From positions 1-22,741 of the forward strand of contig CAAFFR010000037.1 in assembly GCA_900762245.1 (NCBI GenBank): 22,741 bases of DNA. The letters run 5' to 3'. Positions within the stretch are counted from its first letter, which is position 1. Each line of letters opens with the position of its first letter. The position numbers and the translations under genes were made by a program. The notes under the pieces are model-generated. The model saw nothing but the letters and a program-made list of their open reading frames with translations, ran no database searches and was not told the origin of the DNA. Of this stretch, positions 1 through 8,055 are shown in pieces. Source of the stretch: an uncultured Oscillospiraceae bacterium (lineage in GTDB: Bacteria > Bacillota_A > Clostridia > Oscillospirales > Oscillospiraceae).

Positions 1-43
1 ACCGAGATCTACACTCTTTCCCTACACGACTCTCTTCCGATCT
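1..43 (+). other. Illumina sequencing adapter remnant (artifact)
   Basis: The first 43 bases match the 3' part of the Illumina TruSeq universal/P5 adapter, from ACCGAGATCT through CTCTTCCGATCT. The one difference is T instead of G at position 31. Genomic sequence starts at about position 44. This is library-construction sequence left on a contig end and should be trimmed. It carries no biological signal and explains why the first gene is cut. Confidence 0.97.
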
Positions 44-44
44 T

Positions 45-245
45 CCCGGATCCTACAGCTGCTACGAGCTGGAAAACGCCATGCACGTTTATGAGCTGCC
101 CAAGGCCCATTACACCTGGGTGCGCATCCTGGCCTGCCAGATGGGCATTGGCGGCGATGACAGCTGGGGCGCTCCCGTTCAGCGCCGGTACTGGCTGGAA
201 TCCAATGTGGACCGGACCGTGAAGTTCACCATTCGAAAAGCATAA
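45..245 (+). CDS. lacZ: Beta-galactosidase, C-terminal fragment (5' truncated)
   Basis: An open frame from the adapter junction to a TAA at 243-245 gives about 66 residues ending in FTIRKA. It contains MGIGGDDSWGAP, which is the conserved C-terminal element of LacZ-type (GH2) beta-galactosidases; the E. coli enzyme has MGIGGDDSW close to its end. The segment belongs to the C-terminal beta-sandwich domain (Bgal_small_N), so the catalytic glutamates lie outside the window. The enzyme hydrolyses lactose to glucose and galactose, and galK and galT follow directly on the same strand, which fits a lactose/galactose unit. Truncation is due to the contig end, not to a mutation that can be seen here. 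Confidence 0.9.
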   Translation, partial: PGSYSCYELENAMHVYELPKAHYTWVRILACQMGIGGDDSWGAPVQRRYWLESNVDRTVKFTIRKA

Positions 246-268
246 AGACTGTAATTGTTACCAATTGC

Positions 269-287
269 GGGCGACCAATGGTCGTCT
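269..287 (+). other. Small hairpin between lacZ and galK
   Basis: GGGCGACC (269-276), loop AAT, GGTCGTCT (280-287) form an 8-bp stem with two G-U pairs. No T-run follows, so it is not a clear terminator. It may affect mRNA stability or partial read-through between lacZ and galK. No good promoter was found in the 73-nt gap. Confidence 0.4.
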
Positions 288-318
288 CTATGATCTATAT
301 ACATAGGAGGAAGAAAAC

Positions 319-1533
319 ATGTCTGTTCCTGCGCTTATCCTGAATCCCGAAATGAAGGCTGCTCTGGATGCCGGTTTTGCATCTGTTTTTGCAGCGCGGC
401 CGGAGCGTTATTTCTCCGCTCCCGGTCGTACCGAGGTCAGCGGCAACCATACCGACCATCAGCGGGGCCGTGTTCTGGCCGGTGCGGTCAACCTGGACAC
501 CGTAGCTGCTGTCCGGGTCAACGGCACCAATACCATCCGCATTCAGTCCAAGGGCTATCCCATGTGTGAGATCTCTCTGGAAGAACTGAACCCTGTGGAG
601 TCTGAGATCAACTCCACGCCCGCCCTGATCCGTGGTGTGGCTGCCCGCTTTGCCCAGCTGGGCTGCAAGGTGGAGGGCTTTGATGCCTACTGCGATTCCA
701 CCGTTCTGCCCGGTTCCGGCTTGTCCTCTTCTGCCGCTTACGAGGTCCTCATCGGCACCATCATCAACCACCTGTTCTTTGATGCCAAGGTTTCTCAGCC
801 GGAGATCGCCCAGATCGGCCAGTATGCCGAAAACGTCTTCTTTGGCAAGCCCTGCGGCCTCATGGACCAGACTGCTTCCGCTGTGGGCGGCCTTGTTACC
901 ATCGACTTTGCCGACAAGGACCATCCCGACATCCGTCCCGTCAATTTTGATTTTTCCTCCACCGGCCATGCCCTGTGCATCATTGACAGCCGTGCCGACC
1001 ATGCCGACCTGACCGACGAGTATGCCGCCGTCACCCTGGAGCTGAAGGCTATCTGCAAGTATTTCGGCAAGGAAGTCACCACCGAGATCCCTGAGGAAGA
1101 ATTCTACGCTGCCATCCCCGAACTGCGCAAGATCTGCACCGACCGTGCCGTCATGCGTGCCATCCACGAGTACAACGAAAACCGCCGGGTGCCCAAGCAG
1201 GTAGCCTGCCTGGAAAACGGCGATTTCGAGGGCTTCCTGCGTCTTACCAAGGAGTCCGGTTTCTCCAGCTGGATGTATCTGCAGAACGTCATTCCCGCAG
1301 GCTATGTAGACCAGCAGGCCATGGCTGTGGCACTGGGTCTGTGCGAGCATTACCTGCAGGGCAAGGGTGCTTACCGTGTCCACGGCGGCGGCTTCGCCGG
1401 TACCGTACAGGCCTTCGTGCCCTTTGAGATCCTGGATTCCTTCCGGGCCGGCATCGATGCCGCACTGGGTGAAGGCGCCTGCCATATCCTGTCCATCCGT
1501 CCCCAGGGCGGCGTAGAAATGGAGGTAGAATAA
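319..1533 (+). CDS. galK: Galactokinase
   Basis: Cytoplasmic GHMP-family kinase that phosphorylates galactose at C1 with ATP, the first committed Leloir step. The 404-residue length is usual for the family. The N-terminal galactokinase signature is at residues 36-50 (GRTEVSGNHTDHQRG), the GHMP ATP-binding loop at 131-140 (PGSGLSSSAA), the catalytic-base Asp at 183 in CGLMDQTASAVGG, and the third motif HGGGFAGT near the C-terminus. The usual signature is GEHTDY; here Glu is replaced by Asn43 and Tyr by His47, so the sugar pocket differs from textbook enzymes. The start is fixed by AGGAGG at 304-309. The stop shares one base with the galT start (TAATG), so the two are co-translated. Confidence 0.93.
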   Translation: MSVPALILNPEMKAALDAGFASVFAARPERYFSAPGRTEVSGNHTDHQRGRVLAGAVNLDTVAAVRVNGTNTIRIQSKGYPMCEISLEELNPVESEINSTPALIRGVAARFAQLGCKVEGFDAYCDSTVLPGSGLSSSAAYEVLIGTIINHLFFDAKVSQPEIAQIGQYAENVFFGKPCGLMDQTASAVGGLVTIDFADKDHPDIRPVNFDFSSTGHALCIIDSRADHADLTDEYAAVTLELKAICKYFGKEVTTEIPEEEFYAAIPELRKICTDRAVMRAIHEYNENRRVPKQVACLENGDFEGFLRLTKESGFSSWMYLQNVIPAGYVDQQAMAVALGLCEHYLQGKGAYRVHGGGFAGTVQAFVPFEILDSFRAGIDAALGEGACHILSIRPQGGVEMEVE

Positions 1534-3029
1534 TGAAAATCGAAACCTATATTGATTCTCTCGTTTCCTATGCCATGAACAATGGTCTGGCAGATCCTCT
1601 GGACCATCAGGTGCTGACCAACCGGATCCTGGATCTGCTGCAGAAGGAGGACTATGAGCCCTCCAATGAGACCCAGACCGAAGATCTGGAAGAGATCCTG
1701 ACAGGTCTGCTGGACTATGCCGTTTCCAAGGGCATCTGCGATGACGGCATTACCGCCAAGGATATTTTCGACACCCGCATCATGGGCGCTGTGACCCCCA
1801 TGCCCCGGGAAGTCATCCGCACCTTCCGGGAGAAGTATGCCAGGAATCCTGTGGAGGCTACCGACTGGTACTATAAGTTCTCCTGCGATACCGACTACAT
1901 CCGCCGCTATCGCATCAAGAAGGACATGCGCTGGAAGTATCCCTCCCAGTACGGCGAGATCGATATCACCATCAACCTCAGTAAGCCTGAGAAGGACCCC
2001 AAGGCCATCGCTGCTGCCAAGAACGCTCCCCAGAACGCTTACCCCAAGTGCCAGCTGTGCGTGGAGAACGAAGGCTATGCCGGCCGTATGAACCATCCTG
2101 CCCGTGCCAACCACCGCATCATCCCCATCGAGGTCTGCGGTCAGCCCTGGTGCCTGCAGTACAGCCCCTATGTTTACTACAACGAGCACTGCATCGTCTT
2201 CAATTCCCAGCATGTGCCCATGAAGATCGACAAGTCCGCCTTTGAAAAGCTGCTGGACTTTGTCCGGGTCTTCCCTCATTACTTCGTTGGCTCCAATGCG
2301 GACCTGCCCATTGTTGGCGGCTCCATCCTGAGCCATGAGCACTTCCAGGGCGGCCACTACCGCTTCGCTATGGAGAATGCCGGCATTGAGAAGGAACTGA
2401 TCTTTAAGGGCTTCGAGGATATCCATGCCGGTATCGTCAACTGGCCCATGAGCGTTATCCGTCTTAACGGCAAGGATCCCGCCAAGATTGCTGATCTGGC
2501 AGACAAGATCCTCACCGCATGGCGGGGCTATTCCGACTTCGATTCCAGCATCATCGCCTTCTCTGACGGTGAGCCCCACAACACCATCACCCCCATCGCC
2601 CGCCGCCGCTCCGATTATTACGAGCTGGATCTGGTGCTGCGCTGCAACATCACCACTGCCGAGCATCCCATGGGTGTGTTCCATCCCCATGCGGACAAGC
2701 ACCACATCAAGAAGGAGAACATCGGCCTCATCGAGGTCATGGGTCTGGCGGTTCTCCCCAGCCGCTTAAAGGGCGAACTGACGGACCTGGCTGCCGCCGT
2801 GGTGGAAGGCCGGGATATCGTTGCCGACGAGGCGCTGGCAAAGCACGCCGACTGGGTGGAGGAGCTGAAAAAGCAGTATACCTTCACTGAGGACAATGCA
2901 TTGGACATCATCCTGCAGGAAACCGGCAAGGTCTTTGCCGCCGTTCTGGAGGATGCAGGCGTTTACAAGAACACCGAGGCAGGACGAGCTGCTTTCCTCA
3001 AGTTCGTGGATGCGGTAAACGCACAGTAA
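1533..3029 (+). CDS. galT: UDP-glucose-hexose-1-phosphate uridylyltransferase, class II
   Basis: Exchanges galactose-1-phosphate for the glucose-1-phosphate of UDP-glucose, the second Leloir step. The 498-residue length and the segment LPIVGGSILSHEHFQGG (about residues 258-274) mark the Firmicutes class II GalT, which is longer than the E. coli type. The HEH within that segment is at the position expected for the nucleophilic His region. A CxxC (CQLC, 173-176) may bind metal. ATG overlaps the last base of the galK stop and is preceded by GGAGGT at 1521-1526. The gene is followed by a strong terminator, so it ends the gal unit. No galE or galM is present in the window. Confidence 0.94.
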   Translation: MKIETYIDSLVSYAMNNGLADPLDHQVLTNRILDLLQKEDYEPSNETQTEDLEEILTGLLDYAVSKGICDDGITAKDIFDTRIMGAVTPMPREVIRTFREKYARNPVEATDWYYKFSCDTDYIRRYRIKKDMRWKYPSQYGEIDITINLSKPEKDPKAIAAAKNAPQNAYPKCQLCVENEGYAGRMNHPARANHRIIPIEVCGQPWCLQYSPYVYYNEHCIVFNSQHVPMKIDKSAFEKLLDFVRVFPHYFVGSNADLPIVGGSILSHEHFQGGHYRFAMENAGIEKELIFKGFEDIHAGIVNWPMSVIRLNGKDPAKIADLADKILTAWRGYSDFDSSIIAFSDGEPHNTITPIARRRSDYYELDLVLRCNITTAEHPMGVFHPHADKHHIKKENIGLIEVMGLAVLPSRLKGELTDLAAAVVEGRDIVADEALAKHADWVEELKKQYTFTEDNALDIILQETGKVFAAVLEDAGVYKNTEAGRAAFLKFVDAVNAQ

Positions 3030-3046
3030 TGTGAATTATTTTACAG

Positions 3047-3090
3047 AAAAGGGGAACTCTACGGTTCGTAGGTTCCCTTTTTCTCCGTTT
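3047..3090 (+). terminator. Intrinsic terminator of the gal operon
   Basis: Hairpin GGGAAC-T-CTACG (3052-3063), loop GTT, CGTAGGTTCCC (3067-3077) with one bulged T. The stem is extended by A-T pairs and is followed by TTTTTCTCCGTTTTTT. It lies 18 nt after the galT stop. Confidence 0.88.
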
Positions 3091-3124
3091 TTTGCAACAA
3101 TGGATGCCAAGGAGGGATCTGAAT

Positions 3125-3736
3125 ATGAACCAAATCCAGACCGGAAAATTTATCGCGGCCATGCGCAAAGAACAGGGACTGACCCAGCGGCAGCTGGCGG
3201 AGGCTCTGGGCATCAGCGACAAGACCATCTCCAAATGGGAAACAGGCCATGGCCTGCCGGAGGTAGGGCTGATGCTGCCTTTGTGCGAAATCCTTGGCAT
3301 CAACGTCAACGAGCTGCTGTCCGGTCAGCGGCTGACAGAAGAAACCTACAAACAAAAAGCGGAGGAAAATTTAATGGCAATTTTGGACGAAAAGAAGGAA
3401 AACAAAAGGCGCCAGGCATGGACATGGGTCATTGTGATTGGAACGTTGGCACTGGGTTTTCTCATTGCAGGCATCGCAGCATTCTTTGAGATGCCCGAGA
3501 CGGCAAAAAAACTGCTGTGCATTGCAGGTCTGCTGGTCTGTATTCTGGGCACAGCCTTTGACTGCACCGTAGACAGGGTCACGGGCTATTTTCAGTGTAG
3601 CCACTGCGGTGAGCTGTTTGTCCCCGACTGGAAGACTTACTTAAAGGGCAGCTGGTCGATGCTTCCCGGAAGCGGCTATCTCACTTGCCCTCACTGTGGC
3701 AAGACCGGAAAATGTAAGCGCAGACTGGAACGATAA
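3125..3736 (+). CDS. XRE-family transcriptional regulator with two membrane helices and a zinc ribbon
   Basis: A 203-residue protein with three parts. Residues about 7-61 are a Cro/CI-type helix-turn-helix (LTQRQLAEALGISDKTISKWETGHGLPEV). Residues 99-121 and 129-147 are two hydrophobic, probably membrane-spanning segments. The C-terminus has paired CxxC motifs at 158-161 and 188-191, a probable zinc ribbon. It is therefore predicted to be a membrane-tethered DNA-binding protein; its ligand and targets are unknown. The ATG at 3125 is chosen because GGAGGG (3111-3116) sits 8 nt upstream; an upstream ATG at 3092 has no such site. It follows the gal terminator, so it is probably its own unit. Any role in gal control is only suggested by proximity. 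Confidence 0.8.
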   Translation: MNQIQTGKFIAAMRKEQGLTQRQLAEALGISDKTISKWETGHGLPEVGLMLPLCEILGINVNELLSGQRLTEETYKQKAEENLMAILDEKKENKRRQAWTWVIVIGTLALGFLIAGIAAFFEMPETAKKLLCIAGLLVCILGTAFDCTVDRVTGYFQCSHCGELFVPDWKTYLKGSWSMLPGSGYLTCPHCGKTGKCKRRLER

Positions 3737-3742
3737 CAGAAA

Positions 3743-3777
3743 AACGTCCCTGAATGGCATTGCCATTCGGGGACGTT
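3743..3777 (-). terminator. Terminator between convergent genes
   Basis: A 16-bp stem with one G-U pair: AACGTCCCTGAATGGC (3743-3758) pairs with GCCATTCGGGGACGTT (3762-3777) across a 3-nt loop. On the minus strand it is followed by TTTTTCTG, so it terminates the PPC gene well. On the plus strand the T-run is poor, but the hairpin may still stop the regulator transcript. Confidence 0.8.
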
Positions 3778-3782
3778 CCATA

Positions 3783-4214
3783 TTACGGTGCCGGTTGGAA
3801 AATCAATTCGTCATAGCCGGTTTCCGGATCTTCTTCCACACCGAAGCAGACACCGGGAAGCTCTGCGATCACCAGCTCGCAGGTGGTGTTGATGATGCAA
3901 CCGGGGGTGAGGTGGCCGCCGACGGTGCTTAAGTCTTCTTTGGAAAGGGCAATGTGCAGATGGCAGCGCTGTTCGCTGACGGTGCCATTGAGGCTGACGA
4001 TCTCGCAGTGGTCGTGGATCTCCCGGATGGTCACACCGCTGGCATCCCGGACCCTGCCCTTGGAAATGCAGCCAACAGCCGACAGGACAACGCCGGCCCG
4101 GATGTGTTTTTCACTGGCAATGTCCTTGATGGAAAGCAGAAGATCGTCTCCACGGCGAAGCCGCACGCTGTGACAGGTAAGCGGGCCGGAAGTAGATAGA
4201 AGTGTATTGTTCAT
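3783..4214 (-). CDS. PPC/DUF296 domain protein
   Basis: A 143-residue single-domain protein of the plant-and-prokaryote-conserved (PPC, DUF296) family. The family core HLHIALSKEDLSTVGGHL is present, matching the pattern HxHxxLSDxxGxVxGGHL with its conserved histidines. Plant members carry AT-hooks and bind DNA; no AT-hook is visible here, and the role of stand-alone bacterial members is poorly known. The start at 4214 is chosen because AGGTGG (4219-4224) lies 4 nt upstream and the family fold starts soon after. An open frame continues upstream to 4388 but runs through a dispersed repeat and is not expected to be coding. It lies downstream of the nitroreductase on the same strand and could be read from the same promoter. 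Confidence 0.82.
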   Translation of the reverse strand: MNNTLLSTSGPLTCHSVRLRRGDDLLLSIKDIASEKHIRAGVVLSAVGCISKGRVRDASGVTIREIHDHCEIVSLNGTVSEQRCHLHIALSKEDLSTVGGHLTPGCIINTTCELVIAELPGVCFGVEEDPETGYDELIFQPAP

Positions 4215-4257
4215 AAAACCACCTAACGAAATGTTTGATAAGCGGCGCAGCCGCAAG

Positions 4258-4429
4258 CCTTCCCCCAGGGGGAAGGTGGCCGAGCGCAAGCGAGGTCGGA
4301 TGAGGGATGGCGTGCAGTTCCGAGTCAGGAGTAGGTCTGAAACATGGTGCGAATCGAAACATTTCTGCCCGCATTCCTCATCAGTCAAAAATCAAAGATT
4401 TTTGCCAGCTTCCCCCCGGGGGAAGCCTT
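4258..4429. repeat. Structured dispersed repeat, family B, copy B1
   Basis: Starts with the hairpin CCTTCCCCC-A-GGGGGAAGG (4258-4276), continues GTGGCC...GGTCGGATGAGGG, and after a non-conserved interior of about 80 nt closes with CCTCATCAGTC. An arm follows, CAAAAATC-AAA-GATTTTTG (4386-4404), then GCCAGCTTCCCC and GGGGGAAGCC. The layout is the same as in copies at 9225-9339 and 17911-18043, although the stem sequences differ. It sits between the nitroreductase and PPC genes. Confidence 0.8.
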
Positions 4430-4459
4430 GGGCGCTGCCGCGCCAGTGCATGACAATGA

Positions 4460-4993
4460 TTATTCTACAAAATGAACGAGTTCCGAAATGTCTTTGCGTA
4501 CCTTCTTCCGCAGGACATCGCCCTCTTTGGCATAACCCAGGGTGATGACCAGTCGGGCGGGATATTCCAGATTACAGATTTTGCGGATCTTCTCATCGTC
4601 CAGCCAGCCTAAAATGCAGGTAGACAGCCCCTGAGCGGCTGCCTCGGCGGTGAGATAGGCGGTGGTAATGCCGATGTCGATGGAGCGGTAGTCGTTGCCC
4701 TTGACCTTGGCACCCAGGGCGGCGGACTTTACATAGGGCATTTCGGATACCACGATCATAACGGGTGCCTGGACGGCGAATTTGTTCATACCGCCCATGC
4801 CGCGGGTGGCCAGGGCCACTTCCCTGGCGGCTTCTCCGCGGCAGACGGTGAAGTGGTAGGGCTGACCGTTGCAGGCGGAGGGAGCCAGCTGTGCTGCCTG
4901 CAGAATGGCATTCAGTTTTTCCTGTTCTACCTGCTTTGTTTCGTCATAAGCCCGGCAGGACTGCCGCAGTTTTGCGATTTCTGAAAAGTCCAT
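4460..4993 (-). CDS. Nitroreductase family protein
   Basis: A 177-residue FMN-dependent oxidoreductase of the nitroreductase family, probably cytoplasmic and dimeric. The N-terminal FMN-phosphate-binding element is RQSCRAYDE, followed by LAPSACNGQPYHF, and the C-terminal half has the usual DIGITTAYLTAEAAAQGLSTC helix and CILGWLDDEKIRKI. The natural substrate cannot be read from sequence; members reduce nitro compounds, quinones or flavins with NAD(P)H. The start at 4993 is set by AAGGAGG at 5001-5007, 7 nt upstream; an open frame extends to 5044 but overlaps the promoter. It has a consensus promoter immediately upstream. Confidence 0.88.
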   Translation of the reverse strand: MDFSEIAKLRQSCRAYDETKQVEQEKLNAILQAAQLAPSACNGQPYHFTVCRGEAAREVALATRGMGGMNKFAVQAPVMIVVSEMPYVKSAALGAKVKGNDYRSIDIGITTAYLTAEAAAQGLSTCILGWLDDEKIRKICNLEYPARLVITLGYAKEGDVLRKKVRKDISELVHFVE

Positions 4994-5015
4994 AAAAATG
5001 CCTCCTTTTTGAATT

Positions 5016-5044
5016 ATTATACTGTTTCTGCAAGGAGGTGTCAA
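5016..5044 (-). promoter_or_regulatory. Sigma-A promoter for the nitroreductase
   Basis: On the minus strand TTGACA (5039-5044) and TATAAT (5016-5021) are separated by exactly 17 nt, a perfect consensus. Transcription should start near 5009, giving a leader of only about 16 nt that begins almost at the Shine-Dalgarno sequence. Confidence 0.9.
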
Positions 5045-5068
5045 TCAGGATCGTATGTGTATCGATCT

Positions 5069-5098
5069 TGTAGGGCGGGGTCATGACCCCGCCCTACA
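5069..5098. repeat. 30-bp perfect palindrome (family C)
   Basis: TGTAGGGCGGGGTCA (5069-5083) is followed with no spacer by its exact reverse complement (5084-5098). The GC-rich type with TGTAGGG ends resembles short dispersed palindromes of gut Clostridia. No T-run adjoins it. It lies between the nitroreductase promoter and the terminator of the branched-chain operon. Confidence 0.85.
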
Positions 5099-5121
5099 GG
5101 AGGGACGTTCTGGGGGGATAA

Positions 5122-5151
5122 AAAGCACGAACCCGGCTGGGTTCGTGCTTT
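5122..5151 (-). terminator. Intrinsic terminator of the ilv-leu operon
   Basis: A perfect 13-bp stem, AAAGCACGAACCC (5122-5134) with GGGTTCGTGCTTT (5139-5151), and a 4-nt loop. On the minus strand the T-rich 3' arm runs on into TTTTTATC. It begins 6 nt after the stop of the DUF815 ATPase and marks the end of the long minus-strand operon. Confidence 0.93.
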
Positions 5152-5156
5152 GCATC

Positions 5157-6359
5157 TTATTGCTTTGCCAGCAGACCGTCGATAAACTGGGTAGCGGCCC
5201 GGGCACTTCTGCCGCCTCTTCCGAGAGCGAAGCGTTCTGCCAGCATATCCAGCTGGGCAGCGTCCATGGTCACGCCCTTTTCCTGGGCCAGATGATGGAC
5301 GATGCCAAGGTAGACTTCCTTGTTGGGCTTCTGGAAGGTGACCTGAATGCCGAACCGCTCCGACAGGGAGAGAAGCTCCTGCATGGTATCGTTGCGGTGG
5401 ACATCGTCGCCGTCCCGGCTGGAGAAACTCTCCTTCACCAGATGGCGGCGGTTGGAGGTGGCGTAGATTACCACATTGCGGCTCTTGGCGGACACACTGC
5501 CCTCCAAAATAGCCTTCAGCGCGCTGAAATTATCGTCATCCTTCTGGAAGGATAGGTCGTCGATGAAGAGAATGAACTTCAGGGGATTGCTGTTGAGCTC
5601 GTCTAAGATGTCGGGGATGGCATGGAGCTGCTCCTTCCGGACCTCCAGAATCCGCAGGCCCTTGTAGCTCAGCTCGTTCACCACGGCCTTGACCGTGGAG
5701 GATTTGCCGGTACCGGCATCGCCGCTTAAGAGGATGTTGGCGGCAGGCTTGCCCTCCAGCAGAGCCAGGGTGTTGTCCAGAATGATCTGCTGCTCCCGCT
5801 TGTAATCAATGAGAGAGGCAAGGCGGGTCTTGTCGGGATTGTGAACCGGGACAATGCGGCCCTCGGAGTTGACATAAAACATGTGGTGGCGGGCATAAAT
5901 GCCGTAGCCGAATTTGCCGATGTTCTCACAGCGCTTGCGGTAGTGGCCTGCGATGTCCACAGTCTCTGCCTTGAAGGAGGGGAGATAACCCTCCCAGTTC
6001 AGGCCCAGCCGCAGCTTCTTTGGAGTCAGGTCAGCCACAGCCTGCAGGATTGCCAGCTCGTGGCGGACGCTCTCCACCATTTCTTCCATAGGCTGCTGTC
6101 CCCGTCCGATGCAGCGGATGTAGGTGTTTTCATTGTCACCTACGATCTGCTGGATATACTGGGCCAGGGTGCTGCTGCCGGCATCGTACAGCCGGGAGAC
6201 AAACTCGGCATATTTCGCAACAGACCCGGCAGTGGAATCACTGTCCAGACTGCCCAGATACTCCCGCAGGGCAGCCATCACAGGATCGTGCAGCAGATTG
6301 CGGAAAATGGCCAGAGACTGAAGCCGGATATTTAAGGTTGAAAGTTCACTGGATCTCAT
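5157..6359 (-). CDS. DUF815-type AAA+ ATPase
   Basis: A 400-residue ATP-binding protein. Walker A is GDAGTGKS at 213-220, Walker [11 protein letters not shown] at 262-271, sensor 1 [10 protein letters not shown] at 298-307, a probable arginine finger is in LSERFG at 332-337, and a sensor-2-like [10 protein letters not shown] lies near the C-terminus. The order and wording match the DUF815 family, whose function is not established. The first 180 or so residues are a mostly helical N-terminal part with no domain I recognise. No signal peptide or membrane segment is seen. Its ATG overlaps the ilvD stop (ATGA, 6356-6359), so translation is probably coupled to ilvD, and it is the last gene before the terminator. 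A role in amino acid synthesis is not shown; co-regulation is. Confidence 0.85.
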   Translation of the reverse strand: MRSSELSTLNIRLQSLAIFRNLLHDPVMAALREYLGSLDSDSTAGSVAKYAEFVSRLYDAGSSTLAQYIQQIVGDNENTYIRCIGRGQQPMEEMVESVRHELAILQAVADLTPKKLRLGLNWEGYLPSFKAETVDIAGHYRKRCENIGKFGYGIYARHHMFYVNSEGRIVPVHNPDKTRLASLIDYKREQQIILDNTLALLEGKPAANILLSGDAGTGKSSTVKAVVNELSYKGLRILEVRKEQLHAIPDILDELNSNPLKFILFIDDLSFQKDDDNFSALKAILEGSVSAKSRNVVIYATSNRRHLVKESFSSRDGDDVHRNDTMQELLSLSERFGIQVTFQKPNKEVYLGIVHHLAQEKGVTMDAAQLDMLAERFALGRGGRSARAATQFIDGLLAKQ

Positions 6360-8017
6360 ACGTTCAGAATCGCACCCTTTGCACCGCTGGAAACCAGGGC
6401 GGCATACCGCTTCAGATAACCGGACAGTTCCTTCTTCTTAGGAACGAAATTCGCCATACGCTCTGCCAGTTCTTCGTCGGAGATTTTCAACTCCAGCTTG
6501 GAGTTGGGAATATCGATGGAGATGATGTCGCCGTCCCGGACCACGCCGATAGCGCCGCCGGAGGCAGCTTCGGGAGATACATGGCCGATGCAGGCACCAC
6601 GGGTAGCACCGGAGAACCGGCCGTCGGTGATGAGGGCCACGCTGTTGCCCAGACCCATGCCCATGATGGCAGAGGTGGGGTTCAGCATTTCCCGCATGCC
6701 GGGACCGCCCTTGGGGCCTTCGTAGCGGATGACCACCACATCACCGGCTTGGATTTGCCCTGCGTTGATGGCGGCCTGTGCTTCTTCCTCGGATTCAAAG
6801 ACCTTGGCAGGACCCTCGTGGACCAGCATTTCAGGCAGCACGGCGCTGCGCTTGACAACACTGCCCTCAGGGGCCAGGTTGCCCCGCAGAACAGCGATGC
6901 CGCCGGTGGCAGAGTAGGGATTCTCCACGGTGCGGATGACGGAAGTATCCTTGTTGTATGCGGTGGCGATGTTTTCACCCAAAGTCTTGCCGGTGACGGT
7001 CATGACGGAGGTATCCAGCAGATTCAGCTTGGTCAGCTCCTTCAGCACGGCGTAGACACCGCCGGCTTCGTTCAAGTCCTCCATGTAGGTGGGACCGGCG
7101 GGAGCCAGATGGCACAGGTTGGGGGTCACGGCGCTGATACCGTTAGCCATGTCCAGATCAAAGTCCACGCCGCACTCGTTGGCGATGGCGGGCAGGTGGA
7201 GCATGGAGTTGGTGGAGCAGCCCAGGGCCATGTCGGCGGTGAGGGCGTTGCGAATGGCAGCGGTGGTCATGATATCCCGGGGACGGATATTCTTCTTGAC
7301 CAGCTCCATCACCTGCATACCGGCGTGCTTGGCAAGCTCGATTCTTGCGGAATATACGGCGGGAATGGTGCCGTTGCCCCGCAGACCCATGCCCAGGACC
7401 TCGGTCAGGCAGTTCATGGAGTTGGCGGTATACATGCCGGAGCAGGAGCCGCAGGTGGGGCAGGTGCCCTCTTCGCAGACCTTCAGCTGGGCTTCGTCGA
7501 TTTTACCGGCAGTATAAGCGCCGATGGCCTCAAACATGGAGCTTAAGGAGGTCTTCTTGCCGTCTACACGGCCTGCCAGCATGGGGCCGCCGGAAACGAA
7601 GATGGTGGGGATGTTGACACGGGCGGCGGCCATCAGCAGGCCGGGCACATTCTTGTCGCAGTTGGGCACCATGACCACGCCGTCGAAGCCGTGGGCGCGC
7701 AGCATGGATTCGGTGGAGTCGGCAATGAGGTCACGGGTCACCAGAGAGTACTTCATGCCCTCATGGCCCATGGCGATGCCGTCGCAGACGGCGATGGCGG
7801 GGAATACGATGGGAGTACCGCCGGCCATGGCAACGCCCAGCTTGACGGCATCCACGATCTTGTCCAGATTCATGTGACCGGGAACAATTTCATTATAGGA
7901 GCTGACCACGGCGATGAGGGGCCGCTGCTGCTCTTCGGGAGTTAGGCCAAGGGCGTGGTACAGGCTGCGGTGTGCCGCATTCTGGGGGCCGTTGACCAGC
8001 TTGTCTTTCATCATCAT
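6356..8017 (-). CDS. ilvD: Dihydroxy-acid dehydratase
   Basis: Fe-S enzyme that dehydrates 2,3-dihydroxy-isovalerate and -methylvalerate to the 2-keto acids, the common third step of Val and Ile synthesis. The 553-residue length is typical. Visible elements are VPGHMNL (46-52), [16 protein letters not shown] (77-92), NCDKNVPG (119-126), [10 protein letters not shown] (186-195) and the C-terminal signature [19 protein letters not shown]. The VPGH form resembles the E. coli oxygen-sensitive [4Fe-4S] type, in keeping with an anaerobe. Three ATGs stand in tandem (8017, 8014, 8011). The Shine-Dalgarno AGGAA (8023-8027) is 5, 8 or 11 nt from them, so 8014 may be the real start. The repeat A1 occupies the gap before it. 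Confidence 0.96.
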   Translation of the reverse strand: MMMKDKLVNGPQNAAHRSLYHALGLTPEEQQRPLIAVVSSYNEIVPGHMNLDKIVDAVKLGVAMAGGTPIVFPAIAVCDGIAMGHEGMKYSLVTRDLIADSTESMLRAHGFDGVVMVPNCDKNVPGLLMAAARVNIPTIFVSGGPMLAGRVDGKKTSLSSMFEAIGAYTAGKIDEAQLKVCEEGTCPTCGSCSGMYTANSMNCLTEVLGMGLRGNGTIPAVYSARIELAKHAGMQVMELVKKNIRPRDIMTTAAIRNALTADMALGCSTNSMLHLPAIANECGVDFDLDMANGISAVTPNLCHLAPAGPTYMEDLNEAGGVYAVLKELTKLNLLDTSVMTVTGKTLGENIATAYNKDTSVIRTVENPYSATGGIAVLRGNLAPEGSVVKRSAVLPEMLVHEGPAKVFESEEEAQAAINAGQIQAGDVVVIRYEGPKGGPGMREMLNPTSAIMGMGLGNSVALITDGRFSGATRGACIGHVSPEAASGGAIGVVRDGDIISIDIPNSKLELKISDEELAERMANFVPKKKELSGYLKRYAALVSSGAKGAILNV

Positions 8018-8055
8018 AGGGGTTCCTGCTTTCTTTTAGAAATGGAAAAACGAAA

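Noticed and set aside
265..294. Promoter for galK (TTGCGG with TATGAT, 18-nt spacing)
   Set aside because: The -35 matches consensus at only three bases and overlaps the hairpin; galK is more simply read through from lacZ.
4215..4388. Upstream extension of the PPC protein to 4388
   Set aside because: It runs through repeat B1, has no ribosome binding site, and the family domain begins after 4214.
4258..4429. Repeats as a CRISPR array
   Set aside because: Copies are single, kilobases apart, internally palindromic and lack regular direct repeats with unique spacers; no cas genes are present.
5069..5098. Palindrome as a terminator
   Set aside because: No T-run on either strand and no loop; the true operon terminator is at 5122-5151.
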